Assembly (NCBI GenBank): GCA_947496555.1
Contig: CANMDH010000015.1
Span: forward strand, 49,124 to 113,123
DNA from: an uncultured Aquimarina sp.
GTDB taxonomy: Bacteria; Bacteroidota; Bacteroidia; Flavobacteriales; Flavobacteriaceae
Reading direction: 5' to 3'
DNA length: 64,000 bases
Positions 55,545 through 63,986 of this stretch are shown here, in pieces. The stretch's first letter is position 1; every line of letters begins with the position of its first letter. The position numbers and the translations under genes were made by a program. The notes under the pieces were generated by a model. That model saw only the letters and a list, made by a program, of their open reading frames with translations. It did no database searches and was not told where the DNA came from.

Positions 55545-57953
55545 ATGCGTTTATTGGTATCAGTTTTAGTACTCCTATTTTCTATTCATTTTGCAACGGG
55601 CCAAGAGATAACCGTAGTGAGTAGAACTTCTGATACTCCAATTCCCGAAGTGGTGATAGAAAATAAAGAAAAATCAAAAAGAGTAATCACCGATTTTGAT
55701 GGCAAAGCCGATATTTCTGAGTTTTCTAGTAATGAAATATTATACTTCACACATAGCCTACATACACCATTTAATATTTCAAAATCTGAATTACTCCGTG
55801 TCGGAAATAGGGTTCACTTGGATGAGGATGAAAACCAACTTTCTGAGGTAGTAATTTCAGTCTCAAAATGGGAGCAAGATAAAAAGGATATTTCACAAAA
55901 AATAGTAAGTATTTCTTCTGAAGATATTGCGATTGCGACTCCGCAAACATCCGCAGATTTACTACAAAGTAGTGGTCAGGTTTTTATACAAAAAAGCCAA
56001 TTAGGTGGTGGTAGCCCTATAATTAGAGGGTTTTCTACTAATAGATTGTTGCTTACGGTAGATGGAGTTAGAATGAATACTGCAATTTTTAGGGGAGGAA
56101 ACGTGCAAAACGTAATCTCTATAGATCCTTTTACGGTTGATAGAACCGAAGTGATTTTAGGACCAGGTTCTGTAGTGTATGGTAGTGATGCAGTTGGAGG
56201 AGTAATGAATTTTTATACCGTACAACCCAAATTTGCAATTACTGGTGAAAACAAACTTCATGGTAACTTTTTGGCTAGGTATGCTAGTGCAAGTAATGAA
56301 ATGACTGGCCATGTTGATTTTAATATCGGACTAGAGAAATGGGCATTCTTGACCAGTGTAACGTATACCGATTTTGATGATTTAAAAATGGGGAGTCACG
56401 GTCCTGATGATTATCTACGTACCGAGTTTGTAGATACAAGTGGTGGTCAAGATGTTGTGTTGCAGAATCCAGATCCCGAAGAACAAATTTTTACAGGATA
56501 TGATCAGATAAACCTTCTTCAAAAGATACATTTTATTCCTAATGAAAAATGGGATATTAACGTTGGATTGATGTATTCAGAGTCGTCTGATTATCCAAGA
56601 TATGATCGTTTGATAAGACAGCACGATGGGAATCTAAGATCGGCAGAATGGTTTTATGGTCCACAGCGATGGGGGATGGGTAATCTTCAGGTGTTTCATA
56701 AATCCAGAAGTAATCTTTATGATAAAATAAAAGTAACAGCTGCCTATCAGTATTTTGAAGAAAGTAGAAATGATCGTGATTTTGGAAGCAATATCCTATC
56801 AAGAACGCAAGAACAGGTAGATGTATATTCTTTAAACGTAGATTTTGAAAAAGAATACAACAAAAAAACATCTTTTTACTACGGACTGGAATATATTTTA
56901 AACAATGTATTCTCTGAAGGATCTGAGCGTAATGTTGAAACAGGTGAAATTGTAGCTGCGCCTTCAAGATATCCAGATGGATCAACTTGGCAGTCTATCG
57001 CGGCGTATGCCAGTATAAAAAATAACTTTAGTGAAAAGCTTCGATTTCAAGGAGGATTGCGATACAATAGAATTATTTTGTATTCAGAATTTAATGATGA
57101 TTTTTTTGATTTTCCTTTTGACGAAGCAAATATAGATACCGATGCTCTTACCGGAACAGCAGGATTAAGTTGGTTGCCTAATGATGTACTGCAATGGAAA
57201 CTTAATTTTTCTACAGCCTTTAGAGCACCTAATATTGATGATGTAGGTAAGATTTTTGATTCTGAACCTGGATCGGTGGTTGTACCAAATCCGGATATTA
57301 AACCCGAATATGCTTATAATGGAGAGCTAGGGTTGAGTGCTAATCTAGGCAAAAGTTTTTCTGTAGATCTTGCAACCTATTATACGTATCTAGATAACGC
57401 ACTGGTGCGAAGGGATTTTAACCTTAACGGCGAAACTGAAATCGTGTTTGGTGGAGAACTAAGCAATGTACAAGCTATACAAAATGGTGCAAGGGCCAGG
57501 ATTTATGGTTTTGAAGCGGGTATCAAATATGAATTTGCAAAGTATTTTAAGCTAGCATCGCAATATACATTTGTAGGGGGTGAAGAGGAATCTGAAGATG
57601 GAGTTACTACGCCTACCAGACACGTATCTCCACAATTTGGAAATACGCGGTTAACTTTTACTTCAAAAAAGTGGACTTTGGATGCCTTTGCAGTTTATAA
57701 TGGTCAGTTTGATTTTGAAGATTTGGCGCCTTCTCAACAAAACAATGCTTTTTTATTTGCCAAGGATGAAAATGGAAACCCGTATTCGCCATCATGGTAT
57801 ACTCTTAATTTGAGAACACAATATCAAATTACCGATAATCTTAGGAGCATATTCTCTATAGAAAATATTACCGATCAAAGATATAGACCGTATTCTTCTG
57901 GTGTAGCTGCAGCAGGAAGAAACTTTATTGTATCGCTCAAATATTCTCTTTAA
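55545..57953 (+). CDS. TonB-dependent outer membrane receptor, haem/haemoglobin type
   Basis: 802 residues. Signal peptide about 1-19 (FATGQ), a CarboxypepD_reg-like N-terminal segment (about 20-90), a plug domain (~115-230) with IIRGFSTNRLLLTVDGVRMNTAIFRGGNVQNVISID and GPGSVVYGSDAVGGVMNF, then a 22-stranded barrel ending in an aromatic-terminal IVSLKYSL. The plug wording is characteristic of haem/haemoglobin receptors, so iron acquisition from haem is likely but ligand is inferred. It starts 5 bases after recO, an odd functional pairing. Confidence 0.9.
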   Translation: MRLLVSVLVLLFSIHFATGQEITVVSRTSDTPIPEVVIENKEKSKRVITDFDGKADISEFSSNEILYFTHSLHTPFNISKSELLRVGNRVHLDEDENQLSEVVISVSKWEQDKKDISQKIVSISSEDIAIATPQTSADLLQSSGQVFIQKSQLGGGSPIIRGFSTNRLLLTVDGVRMNTAIFRGGNVQNVISIDPFTVDRTEVILGPGSVVYGSDAVGGVMNFYTVQPKFAITGENKLHGNFLARYASASNEMTGHVDFNIGLEKWAFLTSVTYTDFDDLKMGSHGPDDYLRTEFVDTSGGQDVVLQNPDPEEQIFTGYDQINLLQKIHFIPNEKWDINVGLMYSESSDYPRYDRLIRQHDGNLRSAEWFYGPQRWGMGNLQVFHKSRSNLYDKIKVTAAYQYFEESRNDRDFGSNILSRTQEQVDVYSLNVDFEKEYNKKTSFYYGLEYILNNVFSEGSERNVETGEIVAAPSRYPDGSTWQSIAAYASIKNNFSEKLRFQGGLRYNRIILYSEFNDDFFDFPFDEANIDTDALTGTAGLSWLPNDVLQWKLNFSTAFRAPNIDDVGKIFDSEPGSVVVPNPDIKPEYAYNGELGLSANLGKSFSVDLATYYTYLDNALVRRDFNLNGETEIVFGGELSNVQAIQNGARARIYGFEAGIKYEFAKYFKLASQYTFVGGEEESEDGVTTPTRHVSPQFGNTRLTFTSKKWTLDAFAVYNGQFDFEDLAPSQQNNAFLFAKDENGNPYSPSWYTLNLRTQYQITDNLRSIFSIENITDQRYRPYSSGVAAAGRNFIVSLKYSL

Positions 57954-57965
57954 CTTTTATTATTT

Positions 57966-58619
57966 CTGAAAAACAAATTATTCATATTCGATATCGATGG
58001 TACCTTAACCGATAGTGTGCCTATGTACTTGATTTCTGTTACAAAATCATTGTTGGCGATGGGGATTTCAGATATTGATACCGATTATAATAACTATACC
58101 CACCATACAGATAGTTATGCATTGCGATATAATTATGAACGGAATTTTGAACGAGCTTTTCCTGATGGATTGCTAGATGATTTTGAAGCTGATTTGGTAT
58201 ATCAAATGAGTAAATTTGATCCCATAAAGGAAATTGAGGGGGCAAAATCTTTAATTCAGTTTTTTAAGGATCGTAAGATATCATTTTGTTTTGCAACTGG
58301 GGCATTGCCAAAACCTGCTATGTTAAAACTAAGACAATGTGATATTTGGTATGATGAAAAAATACTTGCCACTTCAAAAACGCACGAATCCAGAGAAGGT
58401 TTTGTATTAGATGCCATAGCGAGAGCAAAGGCATTTTATAATAAAGAACAGTTTGATCAAATAATATCTTTGGGAGATGGTGTCTGGGATTTAAAAACTG
58501 CGCAAAACTTATCCCTTGATTTTGTGGGAATAGGAGATAAAAATAGAACCAAGTTAATAGCGAATGGTGCCAAAACATGTTTTTCGGATTTAAAAGAATT
58601 TAGAGAAAAATTCGTTTAG
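57966..58619 (+). CDS. HAD-superfamily phosphatase, phosphoglycolate-phosphatase-like (CTG start proposed)
   Basis: 217 residues if translation begins at CTG 57966: (M)KNKLFIFDIDGTLTDSVPM... supplies HAD motif I (DIDGT). Motif II is FATGALPKPAM near 108, the lysine lies near 150 and motif IV near 160 (IISLGDGVWDLKTA). The first ATG/GTG codons in frame (GTG 58017, ATG 58023) fall after motif I and would give an inactive protein. No ATG, GTG or TTG exists between the TonB-receptor stop at 57953 (same frame) and motif I. Either CTG is the start or a base change removed it. Role: small-molecule phosphatase, substrate unknown. Confidence 0.8.
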   Translation: MKNKLFIFDIDGTLTDSVPMYLISVTKSLLAMGISDIDTDYNNYTHHTDSYALRYNYERNFERAFPDGLLDDFEADLVYQMSKFDPIKEIEGAKSLIQFFKDRKISFCFATGALPKPAMLKLRQCDIWYDEKILATSKTHESREGFVLDAIARAKAFYNKEQFDQIISLGDGVWDLKTAQNLSLDFVGIGDKNRTKLIANGAKTCFSDLKEFREKFV

Positions 58620-59107
58620 TTTTTATCGGCTCTTAACTTCTGCATCAAATCGGTATCAAATTTTTCTTTTAGCGCAGTAATTTCCTTTACATTTTCATTT
58701 GGAATAGCTATAGAAAGTACATAATGCTTTATTTTCCAACCTTTTTCGGTTTTCTGTAAGACACCGCTACCTCTACATATACCCATTTGTGTATCCAGTA
58801 ATTCATCAAACCATGCAAGAGCAGTATTTTCTTCAACAAAGATAGTACGTTCTAAACCAGAAAAACTCCATGCTTTACCCTTATCAAAATATGGCTTAGC
58901 AAAAGCTTTGAAATCGGTACAATTCCAATTTTCGGTAGGGTCGGTACCAATAAAAATAGCATCATCGGTCATGAGGCCAAAATACGCTTCAAAATTGGCA
59001 TCGGCAGCTGCCTTGTGCCATTGTTGGATTACGGTATTAATTTCATTTTCCTGAGCAAAGCAACCGGTAGAGAATACCATTAAAAATGGAACGATTAATT
59101 TCTTCAT
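58616..59107 (-). CDS. nuclear transport factor 2 (SnoaL/DUF4440)-like secreted protein
   Basis: 163 residues with a signal peptide (about 1-18, ending CFAQ) and an NTF2-like cone fold: INTVIQQWHKAAADANFEAYFGLMTDDAIFIGTDPTENW, then FKAFAKPYFDKGKAW and GSGVLQKTEKGWKIKHYVLSIAIP. Family members are mixed enzymes or binding proteins; a catalytic residue cannot be assigned. The last 4 bases overlap the 3' end of the convergent HAD gene. Downstream of the lipoprotein gene by 10 bases, so co-transcribed. Confidence 0.85.
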   Translation of the reverse strand: MKKLIVPFLMVFSTGCFAQENEINTVIQQWHKAAADANFEAYFGLMTDDAIFIGTDPTENWNCTDFKAFAKPYFDKGKAWSFSGLERTIFVEENTALAWFDELLDTQMGICRGSGVLQKTEKGWKIKHYVLSIAIPNENVKEITALKEKFDTDLMQKLRADKN

Positions 59108-59117
59108 GTCTTAGATT

Positions 59118-59663
59118 TTATTCTTCTTTGTCTTCAGAATCTCTTAACAACTCTTTTTCGATGTTTTCTGGAATAGCAAGCGATAATTCATTTAGTTGAA
59201 TAATTAAACTATTATAAGCTGTTGCGATGCGACTATTGGCGTCAAGAATTTTTTCAGAACTTGGATTTTTACTTTCAGATAATAGTTTCAATAAACCAGA
59301 TTCTGTAGACAAAACAGTAATTCGAGAGTTGATGGTATTAATATTGAGATCTTCGGATAGATTTTCTTCAAAAGTCTGAATAAGCAATTCTAAACTATCT
59401 ACATGCTTATTAATGTAATACGGATTGGCAGTACTTAAGGTCTGAACGAAAGATTTTAGATTTTTAAAATCTTCAAAGTTTTCAAGATCTTTTTCAGCTT
59501 CTGGAGAGAGCTTTAAAAGATTAAGGTTGATCTTATCTATAGAAAGACTATCTAGTTGTGCCTTAGGTTTTACTTCTGTGATATCAGATTGTTTTTCCTT
59601 TTTGCAGGCAAAGCACAGTATAATAATTCCCAGAAAAAAAAGTCGAGACAATTTCATTATCAT
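59118..59663 (-). CDS. hypothetical lipoprotein (181 aa)
   Basis: 181 residues (ATG 59663; ATG 59657 two codons later is equally likely). Lipobox ILCFAC (Cys20) followed by a Lys-rich linker (KKEKQ), then a long helical domain with SPEAEKDLENFEDFKNLKSFVQTLS. No recognised family. It is the first of a two-gene unit with the NTF2-like gene. Confidence 0.7.
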   Translation of the reverse strand: MIMKLSRLFFLGIIILCFACKKEKQSDITEVKPKAQLDSLSIDKINLNLLKLSPEAEKDLENFEDFKNLKSFVQTLSTANPYYINKHVDSLELLIQTFEENLSEDLNINTINSRITVLSTESGLLKLLSESKNPSSEKILDANSRIATAYNSLIIQLNELSLAIPENIEKELLRDSEDKEE

Positions 59664-59729
59664 TATTTACTAATAAAGACTCAAAAATAGGGTATTTATT
59701 ACGGATTACGGCAACTCACGAACAAAAAA

Positions 59730-59756
59730 GACCTCAGATAAAGCATATCTGAGGTC
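59730..59756 (-). terminator. intrinsic terminator with no obvious gene upstream
   Basis: Perfect 11-bp stem GACCTCAGATA / TATCTGAGGTC with a 5-base loop, followed on the minus strand by TTTTTTG. The direction implies a minus-strand transcript from the 59757-60200 region, but no annotated gene lies there. It sits 67 bases ahead of the lipoprotein gene start at 59663. Confidence 0.8.
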
Positions 59757-59945
59757 CAACAAATGCATAGGTAATTATTGGTTAAGTTCAGGGATTCGCA
59801 TTTATGCGCAATATCATTTGTTGTTTACGTAGTTAGGTTTTGGGTCAAAATGAGTGATACCTTGAAACATCTGGCTGATTCTTTATAAATTGCTGGTTAA
59901 CAATCTATTGTTTTAGGTAGAATTGATTTGCTGATTTTCATTTTT
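59757..59945 (-). other. orphan minus-strand leader or small transcription unit
   Basis: The gap 59664-60210 is otherwise empty. On the minus strand an A-rich leader (AACTCAACAAAA) precedes ATG 59941, much like the subtilase start, but the frame stops after 14 codons (MKISKSILPKTIDC, 59897-59941). A second tiny frame, MFQGITHFDPKPNYVNNK, occupies 59814-59870, and a bulged hairpin lies near 59795-59815. It may be a short peptide, a regulatory leader or a small RNA ending at the 59730 terminator. Confidence 0.35.
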
Positions 59946-60148
59946 GTTGAGTTTGTGTGATTTGAAAGTTATGTACGCATAGTAAACGTTGATGTTATCA
60001 ATTATTACTATTTTTTAAAAATCTTAACATTTTTTAAGGAGATGTTAAGTTTTTAAAAGGCTTGGGATAAAAGTTAAGAAACTATATAGAAGAAAGGTTT
60101 TTTTTGAAATTGTTTTGAACCTAAATTAGCCACTTTAGGATTCTAAAT

Positions 60149-60169
60149 TAAACGTAGTATGTACGTTTA
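60149..60169. promoter_or_regulatory. palindromic candidate operator upstream of the symporter gene
   Basis: Perfect 8-bp arms TAAACGTA and TACGTTTA around GTATG, 42 bases before the symporter ATG, followed at 60183 by TATATTTA, which resembles the -7 box with the final G missing. The spacing fits a repressor or activator site controlling the symporter. Confidence 0.5.
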
Positions 60170-60210
60170 TTAAAATAAATCCTATATTTAGTACTTCAAA
60201 AACACAAATT

Positions 60211-61791
60211 ATGGGCATACTTTCCTTTTTGGGATTTACTTTATTGGTTGGGGTAATCTCTTATATATCTACACTTAAAACTGATGAAAATACCTCTGAT
60301 GGTTACTTTTTAGGAGGTAGAAGTCTTACCGGTGTTGTCATTGCAGGTTCTTTATTACTTACCAATCTTTCTACCGAACAGATCGTAGGACTTAATGGTC
60401 AGGCATTTACTGAGGGTATTTTGGTAATGGCCTGGGAAACACTGGCTGCCATTGCCATGGTAATCACCGCCGTATTTTTGTTGCCCAGATACTTAAAAGG
60501 GGGGATAACCACGGTACCGCAGTTTTTAGAACGACGTTATGATACGACCACCAAAGCGATAACGTCCGGTTTGTTTCTTACGGGGTATGTTGTAGTATTT
60601 TTGCCCATTGTCTTATACTCTGGATCACTGGCCATAAGTACGATGTTTGATGTACCAGAATTACTTGGTGTTTCAAAGTCAATGTCTATATGGATCTGTG
60701 TTTTTGGAATTGGTATCACGGGGTCTATTTATGCAATTTTTGGTGGGCTAAAGGCTGTAGCGGTTTCAGATACAATTAATGCTGTTGGGTTGTTGATTGG
60801 CGGGATTTTGATACCGGTATTTGGGTTACTAGAGATTGGTGACGGAAGTATTGGAAACGGTTTGACTACATTGTTAAAAGATAATCCAGAGAAATTTAAT
60901 TCTATAGGTTCTAGTGAAGCAACTGTACCTTTTGCTACGATTTTTACCGGTATGATGTTAGTACAATTGTTTTATTGGGGAACCAATCAGGCCATTATTC
61001 AACGAGCTCTGGGTGCAAAAAACTTAAAAGAAGGTCAAAAAGGATTACTATTGGCTTCTTTTATTAAAATTTTGGGCCCTCTTATTGTCGTATTACCAGG
61101 TGTAATAGCATTTCACATGTTTGGAGATACGCTCACCAATCCTGATGAAGCGTATCCTACCTTAGTAAGTAAAGTATTACCGTTATCATTGGTTGGATTT
61201 TTTGCTGCCGTACTTTTTGGAGCTATACTAAGTTCATTTAATAGTGCTTTAAACAGTTCGGTCACCCTATTTGGGATCGATATTTATAAAGAATACTTTA
61301 ATAAAGATGCTTCAGAGCGACAGGTGGTTAAGGCAGGTAAACTTTTTGGAATAGTACTAGCGCTACTAGCAATGTTTATTGCTCCTTTTATTGCCAATGC
61401 GCCTGATGGTTTATTTGGATATCTACAACAAGTAAACGGTTGTTATAGTATCCCGATTCTAACGATTATAGTGGTAGGATATCTCACGAAGAATGTTCCG
61501 GCCATAGCGGCAAAAATTGCGATTATTTCTGGGGCAGTATTATACCTTATTTATGTAGTGCTAGATGGCACCATTATGAAAGATCAATTTCCACATTTCT
61601 TGCATGTAATGGCCATTCTTTTTGTGTTTAATGTTGCCTTAATGCTTATCATCGGGAAATTGTATCCTAGAGAACAAGCATACGAGCAACAATATACCCA
61701 GGAAGTAGATATTACTCCTTGGAAAAATGTAAAAGTTGCCGGTGCCTTAATTTGTATAGTTGTGATTGGGATTTATATCTATTTTTCATAA
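60211..61791 (+). CDS. sodium:solute symporter (SSS/SLC5 family), sugar-type
   Basis: 526 residues with about 13-14 membrane segments. Begins with TM1 then YFLGGRSLTGVVIAGSLLLTNLSTEQIVGLNGQAF (TM2 sodium-site region), GGLKAVAVSDTINAV, and FFAAVLFGAILSSFNSALNSSVTLFGIDIYKE near 330-360 (SSS family signature). Resembles SglT/YidK-type sugar symporters. Imports a sugar or other solute with sodium across the inner membrane; the substrate is not determinable. An AraC-type regulator gene follows 11 bases downstream. Confidence 0.9.
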   Translation: MGILSFLGFTLLVGVISYISTLKTDENTSDGYFLGGRSLTGVVIAGSLLLTNLSTEQIVGLNGQAFTEGILVMAWETLAAIAMVITAVFLLPRYLKGGITTVPQFLERRYDTTTKAITSGLFLTGYVVVFLPIVLYSGSLAISTMFDVPELLGVSKSMSIWICVFGIGITGSIYAIFGGLKAVAVSDTINAVGLLIGGILIPVFGLLEIGDGSIGNGLTTLLKDNPEKFNSIGSSEATVPFATIFTGMMLVQLFYWGTNQAIIQRALGAKNLKEGQKGLLLASFIKILGPLIVVLPGVIAFHMFGDTLTNPDEAYPTLVSKVLPLSLVGFFAAVLFGAILSSFNSALNSSVTLFGIDIYKEYFNKDASERQVVKAGKLFGIVLALLAMFIAPFIANAPDGLFGYLQQVNGCYSIPILTIIVVGYLTKNVPAIAAKIAIISGAVLYLIYVVLDGTIMKDQFPHFLHVMAILFVFNVALMLIIGKLYPREQAYEQQYTQEVDITPWKNVKVAGALICIVVIGIYIYFS

Positions 61792-61802
61792 GTTAGATTC
61801 TT

Positions 61803-62939
61803 ATGAATCTAGATGCTTGGTCAATAGCGATACTCATTATTATTTTTCAAGGGATATTTCTATTATCAGTACTTTTAGTATCTCCACAAAAGAGAACCAA
61901 AAGAGGAAGTATCTATTTAGCTTGCGTAATCTTGATGCTTATCTGGCTTTTGGCAGAATTCCTGGCAATCAGAAATACGTTTGAAGTAAGTATAAGCATT
62001 TTTTATGGTACTCGATATGGGTCTTGGTTTTTATTGGGTCCTTTGACTTTTTTCTATTTTATATCGATTACCAATGCCAAATGGAAATTCAGGGGTAAAG
62101 AACTTTTGCATCTAGTACCTTTTGTGATTTTCGTTTTGATCATTCCTGTATTGATGGATGATATTATCAATAAGCGGCAGGTTGATTATGGCATGCTTTC
62201 GGTGTTCGATCATAGAAAGAAGGTAATTAGCCCTATTCAGTACACATATTCCTTTATATTTATTATTCAGTTTATTCATTTAGGAATCTATCTCTTTAAG
62301 AACTTCAGGTTGATTCAAAATTATTCTGATTCGTTAAAATTAGAATATGCTACGATCGATAATACTATAAAATGGGCTAGGGTTTTTAATGTAGTATTAC
62401 TTTTTGTGTTACTTTTTTCGATCATATTCTTATATATTCTATTGGTTACCGATATTTATCGTAGGCCTCTGGATTATATATACGTGCTACCTATCGGAAT
62501 TCTCTTTTATTCGATTAGTTACTATTTGATGAATGCAGATTGGAAATTAACAGATAAGAAAAATGGAAAATACGTAAAAAGTTCACTTAAAACTGAAAAT
62601 GTCGCAGTGTATATTGAAAAACTGGATAACTTGATCAGTGATAAAAAAATATACCTTAATAATGAAATACGCTTGCAAGATGTTGCCAAAATGATTGACG
62701 CAAAGAGTCATCATCTCTCACAAATCATTAATGAAAATTTTGGCAGTTCTTTTTTTGATTTTATAAATAAGTACAGAGTAGAAGAGGCAAAAAAACGTAT
62801 TGTAGAAAACCCAAAGTATACCTTATTGCAAATAGCATTCGATTCTGGTTTTAATAACAAGACTTCGTTTGTAAATGCATTTAAAAAATTCGAAAATAAA
62901 ACCCCATCTGCCTTCCGAAAAGAGAAACATCCTTCATAA
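61803..62939 (+). CDS. membrane-anchored AraC-type transcriptional regulator
   Basis: 378 residues. About seven membrane segments in the first 245 residues (7TM sensor), then a cytoplasmic HTH_18 domain (~270-378): VAVYIEKLDNLISDKKIYLNNEIRLQDVAKMIDAKSHHLSQIINENFGSSFFDFINKYRVEEAKKRIV and FDSGFNNKTSFVNAFKKFENKTPSAFR. This 7TM-plus-HTH design is common in Bacteroidota and suggests sensing of a signal at the membrane. It starts 11 bases after the symporter stop, so it may regulate that operon through the palindrome at 60149. Confidence 0.88.
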   Translation: MNLDAWSIAILIIIFQGIFLLSVLLVSPQKRTKRGSIYLACVILMLIWLLAEFLAIRNTFEVSISIFYGTRYGSWFLLGPLTFFYFISITNAKWKFRGKELLHLVPFVIFVLIIPVLMDDIINKRQVDYGMLSVFDHRKKVISPIQYTYSFIFIIQFIHLGIYLFKNFRLIQNYSDSLKLEYATIDNTIKWARVFNVVLLFVLLFSIIFLYILLVTDIYRRPLDYIYVLPIGILFYSISYYLMNADWKLTDKKNGKYVKSSLKTENVAVYIEKLDNLISDKKIYLNNEIRLQDVAKMIDAKSHHLSQIINENFGSSFFDFINKYRVEEAKKRIVENPKYTLLQIAFDSGFNNKTSFVNAFKKFENKTPSAFRKEKHPS

Positions 62940-63028
62940 ATCTTCTTAAAGTTTGGCAATCCTTATAAAGATTGTCGAATAAACCATTCTCGAATTATAA
63001 TATTAAGGCTTTAATCAAAACTTTAAAA

Positions 63029-63622
63029 ATGATGAAAGCTAAATTTTTTATTCCTATAATAGTATGTGTTGCAATTTTCAATTTCAGTTTCTTCACAAGC
63101 AACGATGAATATGTATTAGATACGGGCCATACTTATATTGGTTTTGATGTTGAGCGTTTTTTAGTAGGTGAAGTTACTGGTAGATTCAATGAGTTTGCCG
63201 GAAATATAAATATCTCGGGAGACGAAGTAGAAACCATAAAAGTCAATATAGCAATACATACTAATAGCCTGGATACTAATAATGAAACCAGGGATGGTCA
63301 TCTTAAAGGACAGATGTGGCTAGACACCGAAAAGTATCCCAAAATAACCTTTGTTTCAAAAACAATAAAAAAAAGTGTAGAAAACAAGTATACAATGGAA
63401 GGGGATTTGACCATACACGGGGTTACCAAAACTATTCAGTTTCCAGTAGAAATATTAGGGCCTTTTAAGGACCCAACCAAAAAACTAGCAATCGGAATCA
63501 AAGCAGATCTGGTGATTGATAGATTTGATTATGGTATAAAATTCGATAAAAAGATGGATAATGGATCTTTTTTTATTGGGAATGAGGTAAAGATAAAGAT
63601 TAGAGCTTTGGCGTATAGATAA
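63029..63622 (+). CDS. YceI family protein
   Basis: 197 residues from ATG 63029 (an in-frame ATG follows at 63032; an upstream TTG at 62972 would add a non-signal extension). Signal peptide (about 1-22: MKAKFFIPIIVCVAIFNFSFF) then the YceI beta barrel with DTGHTYIGFDVERFLVGEVTGRFNEF, GHLKGQMWLDTEKYPKITFVS and GDLTIHGVTKTIQFPVE. YceI proteins are periplasmic barrels that bind isoprenoid quinones or similar lipids. 89 bp after the AraC-type gene; a small hairpin (62955-62976) lies in between. Confidence 0.93.
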   Translation: MMKAKFFIPIIVCVAIFNFSFFTSNDEYVLDTGHTYIGFDVERFLVGEVTGRFNEFAGNINISGDEVETIKVNIAIHTNSLDTNNETRDGHLKGQMWLDTEKYPKITFVSKTIKKSVENKYTMEGDLTIHGVTKTIQFPVEILGPFKDPTKKLAIGIKADLVIDRFDYGIKFDKKMDNGSFFIGNEVKIKIRALAYR

Positions 63623-63674
63623 TAACCCATTTTTGAACATCAAAGTTTTTGTTTCCTTTACAAGTATAAACTAA

Positions 63675-63818
63675 ATGATTAAAAAAGTACCAATGTCCGG
63701 ACAAATTGAAAAAGAACCATGGTCTATATGGAACTCTTTTGTTGGTATTTTAGTAATAGAATATTATTCTAGATTATCTGAAACAAAAAGAATTAGCTTC
63801 AATATTTACATATCCTAA
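63675..63818 (+). CDS. possible small protein (47 aa), unverified
   Basis: Short open frame starting MIKKVPMSGQIEKEPWSIWN and ending ISFNIYIS. No signal peptide, no known family; a central hydrophobic stretch (SFVGILVIEYYS) might be a membrane segment. It is the only reasonable frame in the last 380 bases but could equally be chance in AT-rich DNA. Listed for completeness. Confidence 0.25.
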   Translation: MIKKVPMSGQIEKEPWSIWNSFVGILVIEYYSRLSETKRISFNIYIS

Positions 63819-63940
63819 AATACTTATAATAATATTTTAGTTATATTTATAGTCTACAGCTGTAAATGTACCGTACAAGAGACGTGTGTATTGCATATGA
63901 AAAAATCAATATTCATATAGCTAGAGGCTGTAAACTGAAC

Positions 63941-63983
63941 TCTGTCTGAGTTAAATTTTAATCATTAATTTTATTCAGACAGA
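63941..63983. promoter_or_regulatory. 9-bp inverted repeat ahead of a possible gene start
   Basis: Perfect TCTGTCTGA (63941-63949) and TCAGACAGA (63975-63983), 25 bases apart, ending three bases before ATG 63987. It may be an operator or a leader hairpin for the gene beginning there, or a boundary of another element past the window. Confidence 0.4.
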
Positions 63984-63986
63984 ATC

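Noticed and set aside
58017-58619. HAD gene starting at GTG 58017
   Set aside because: Would remove catalytic motif I; the CTG-started version is more plausible.
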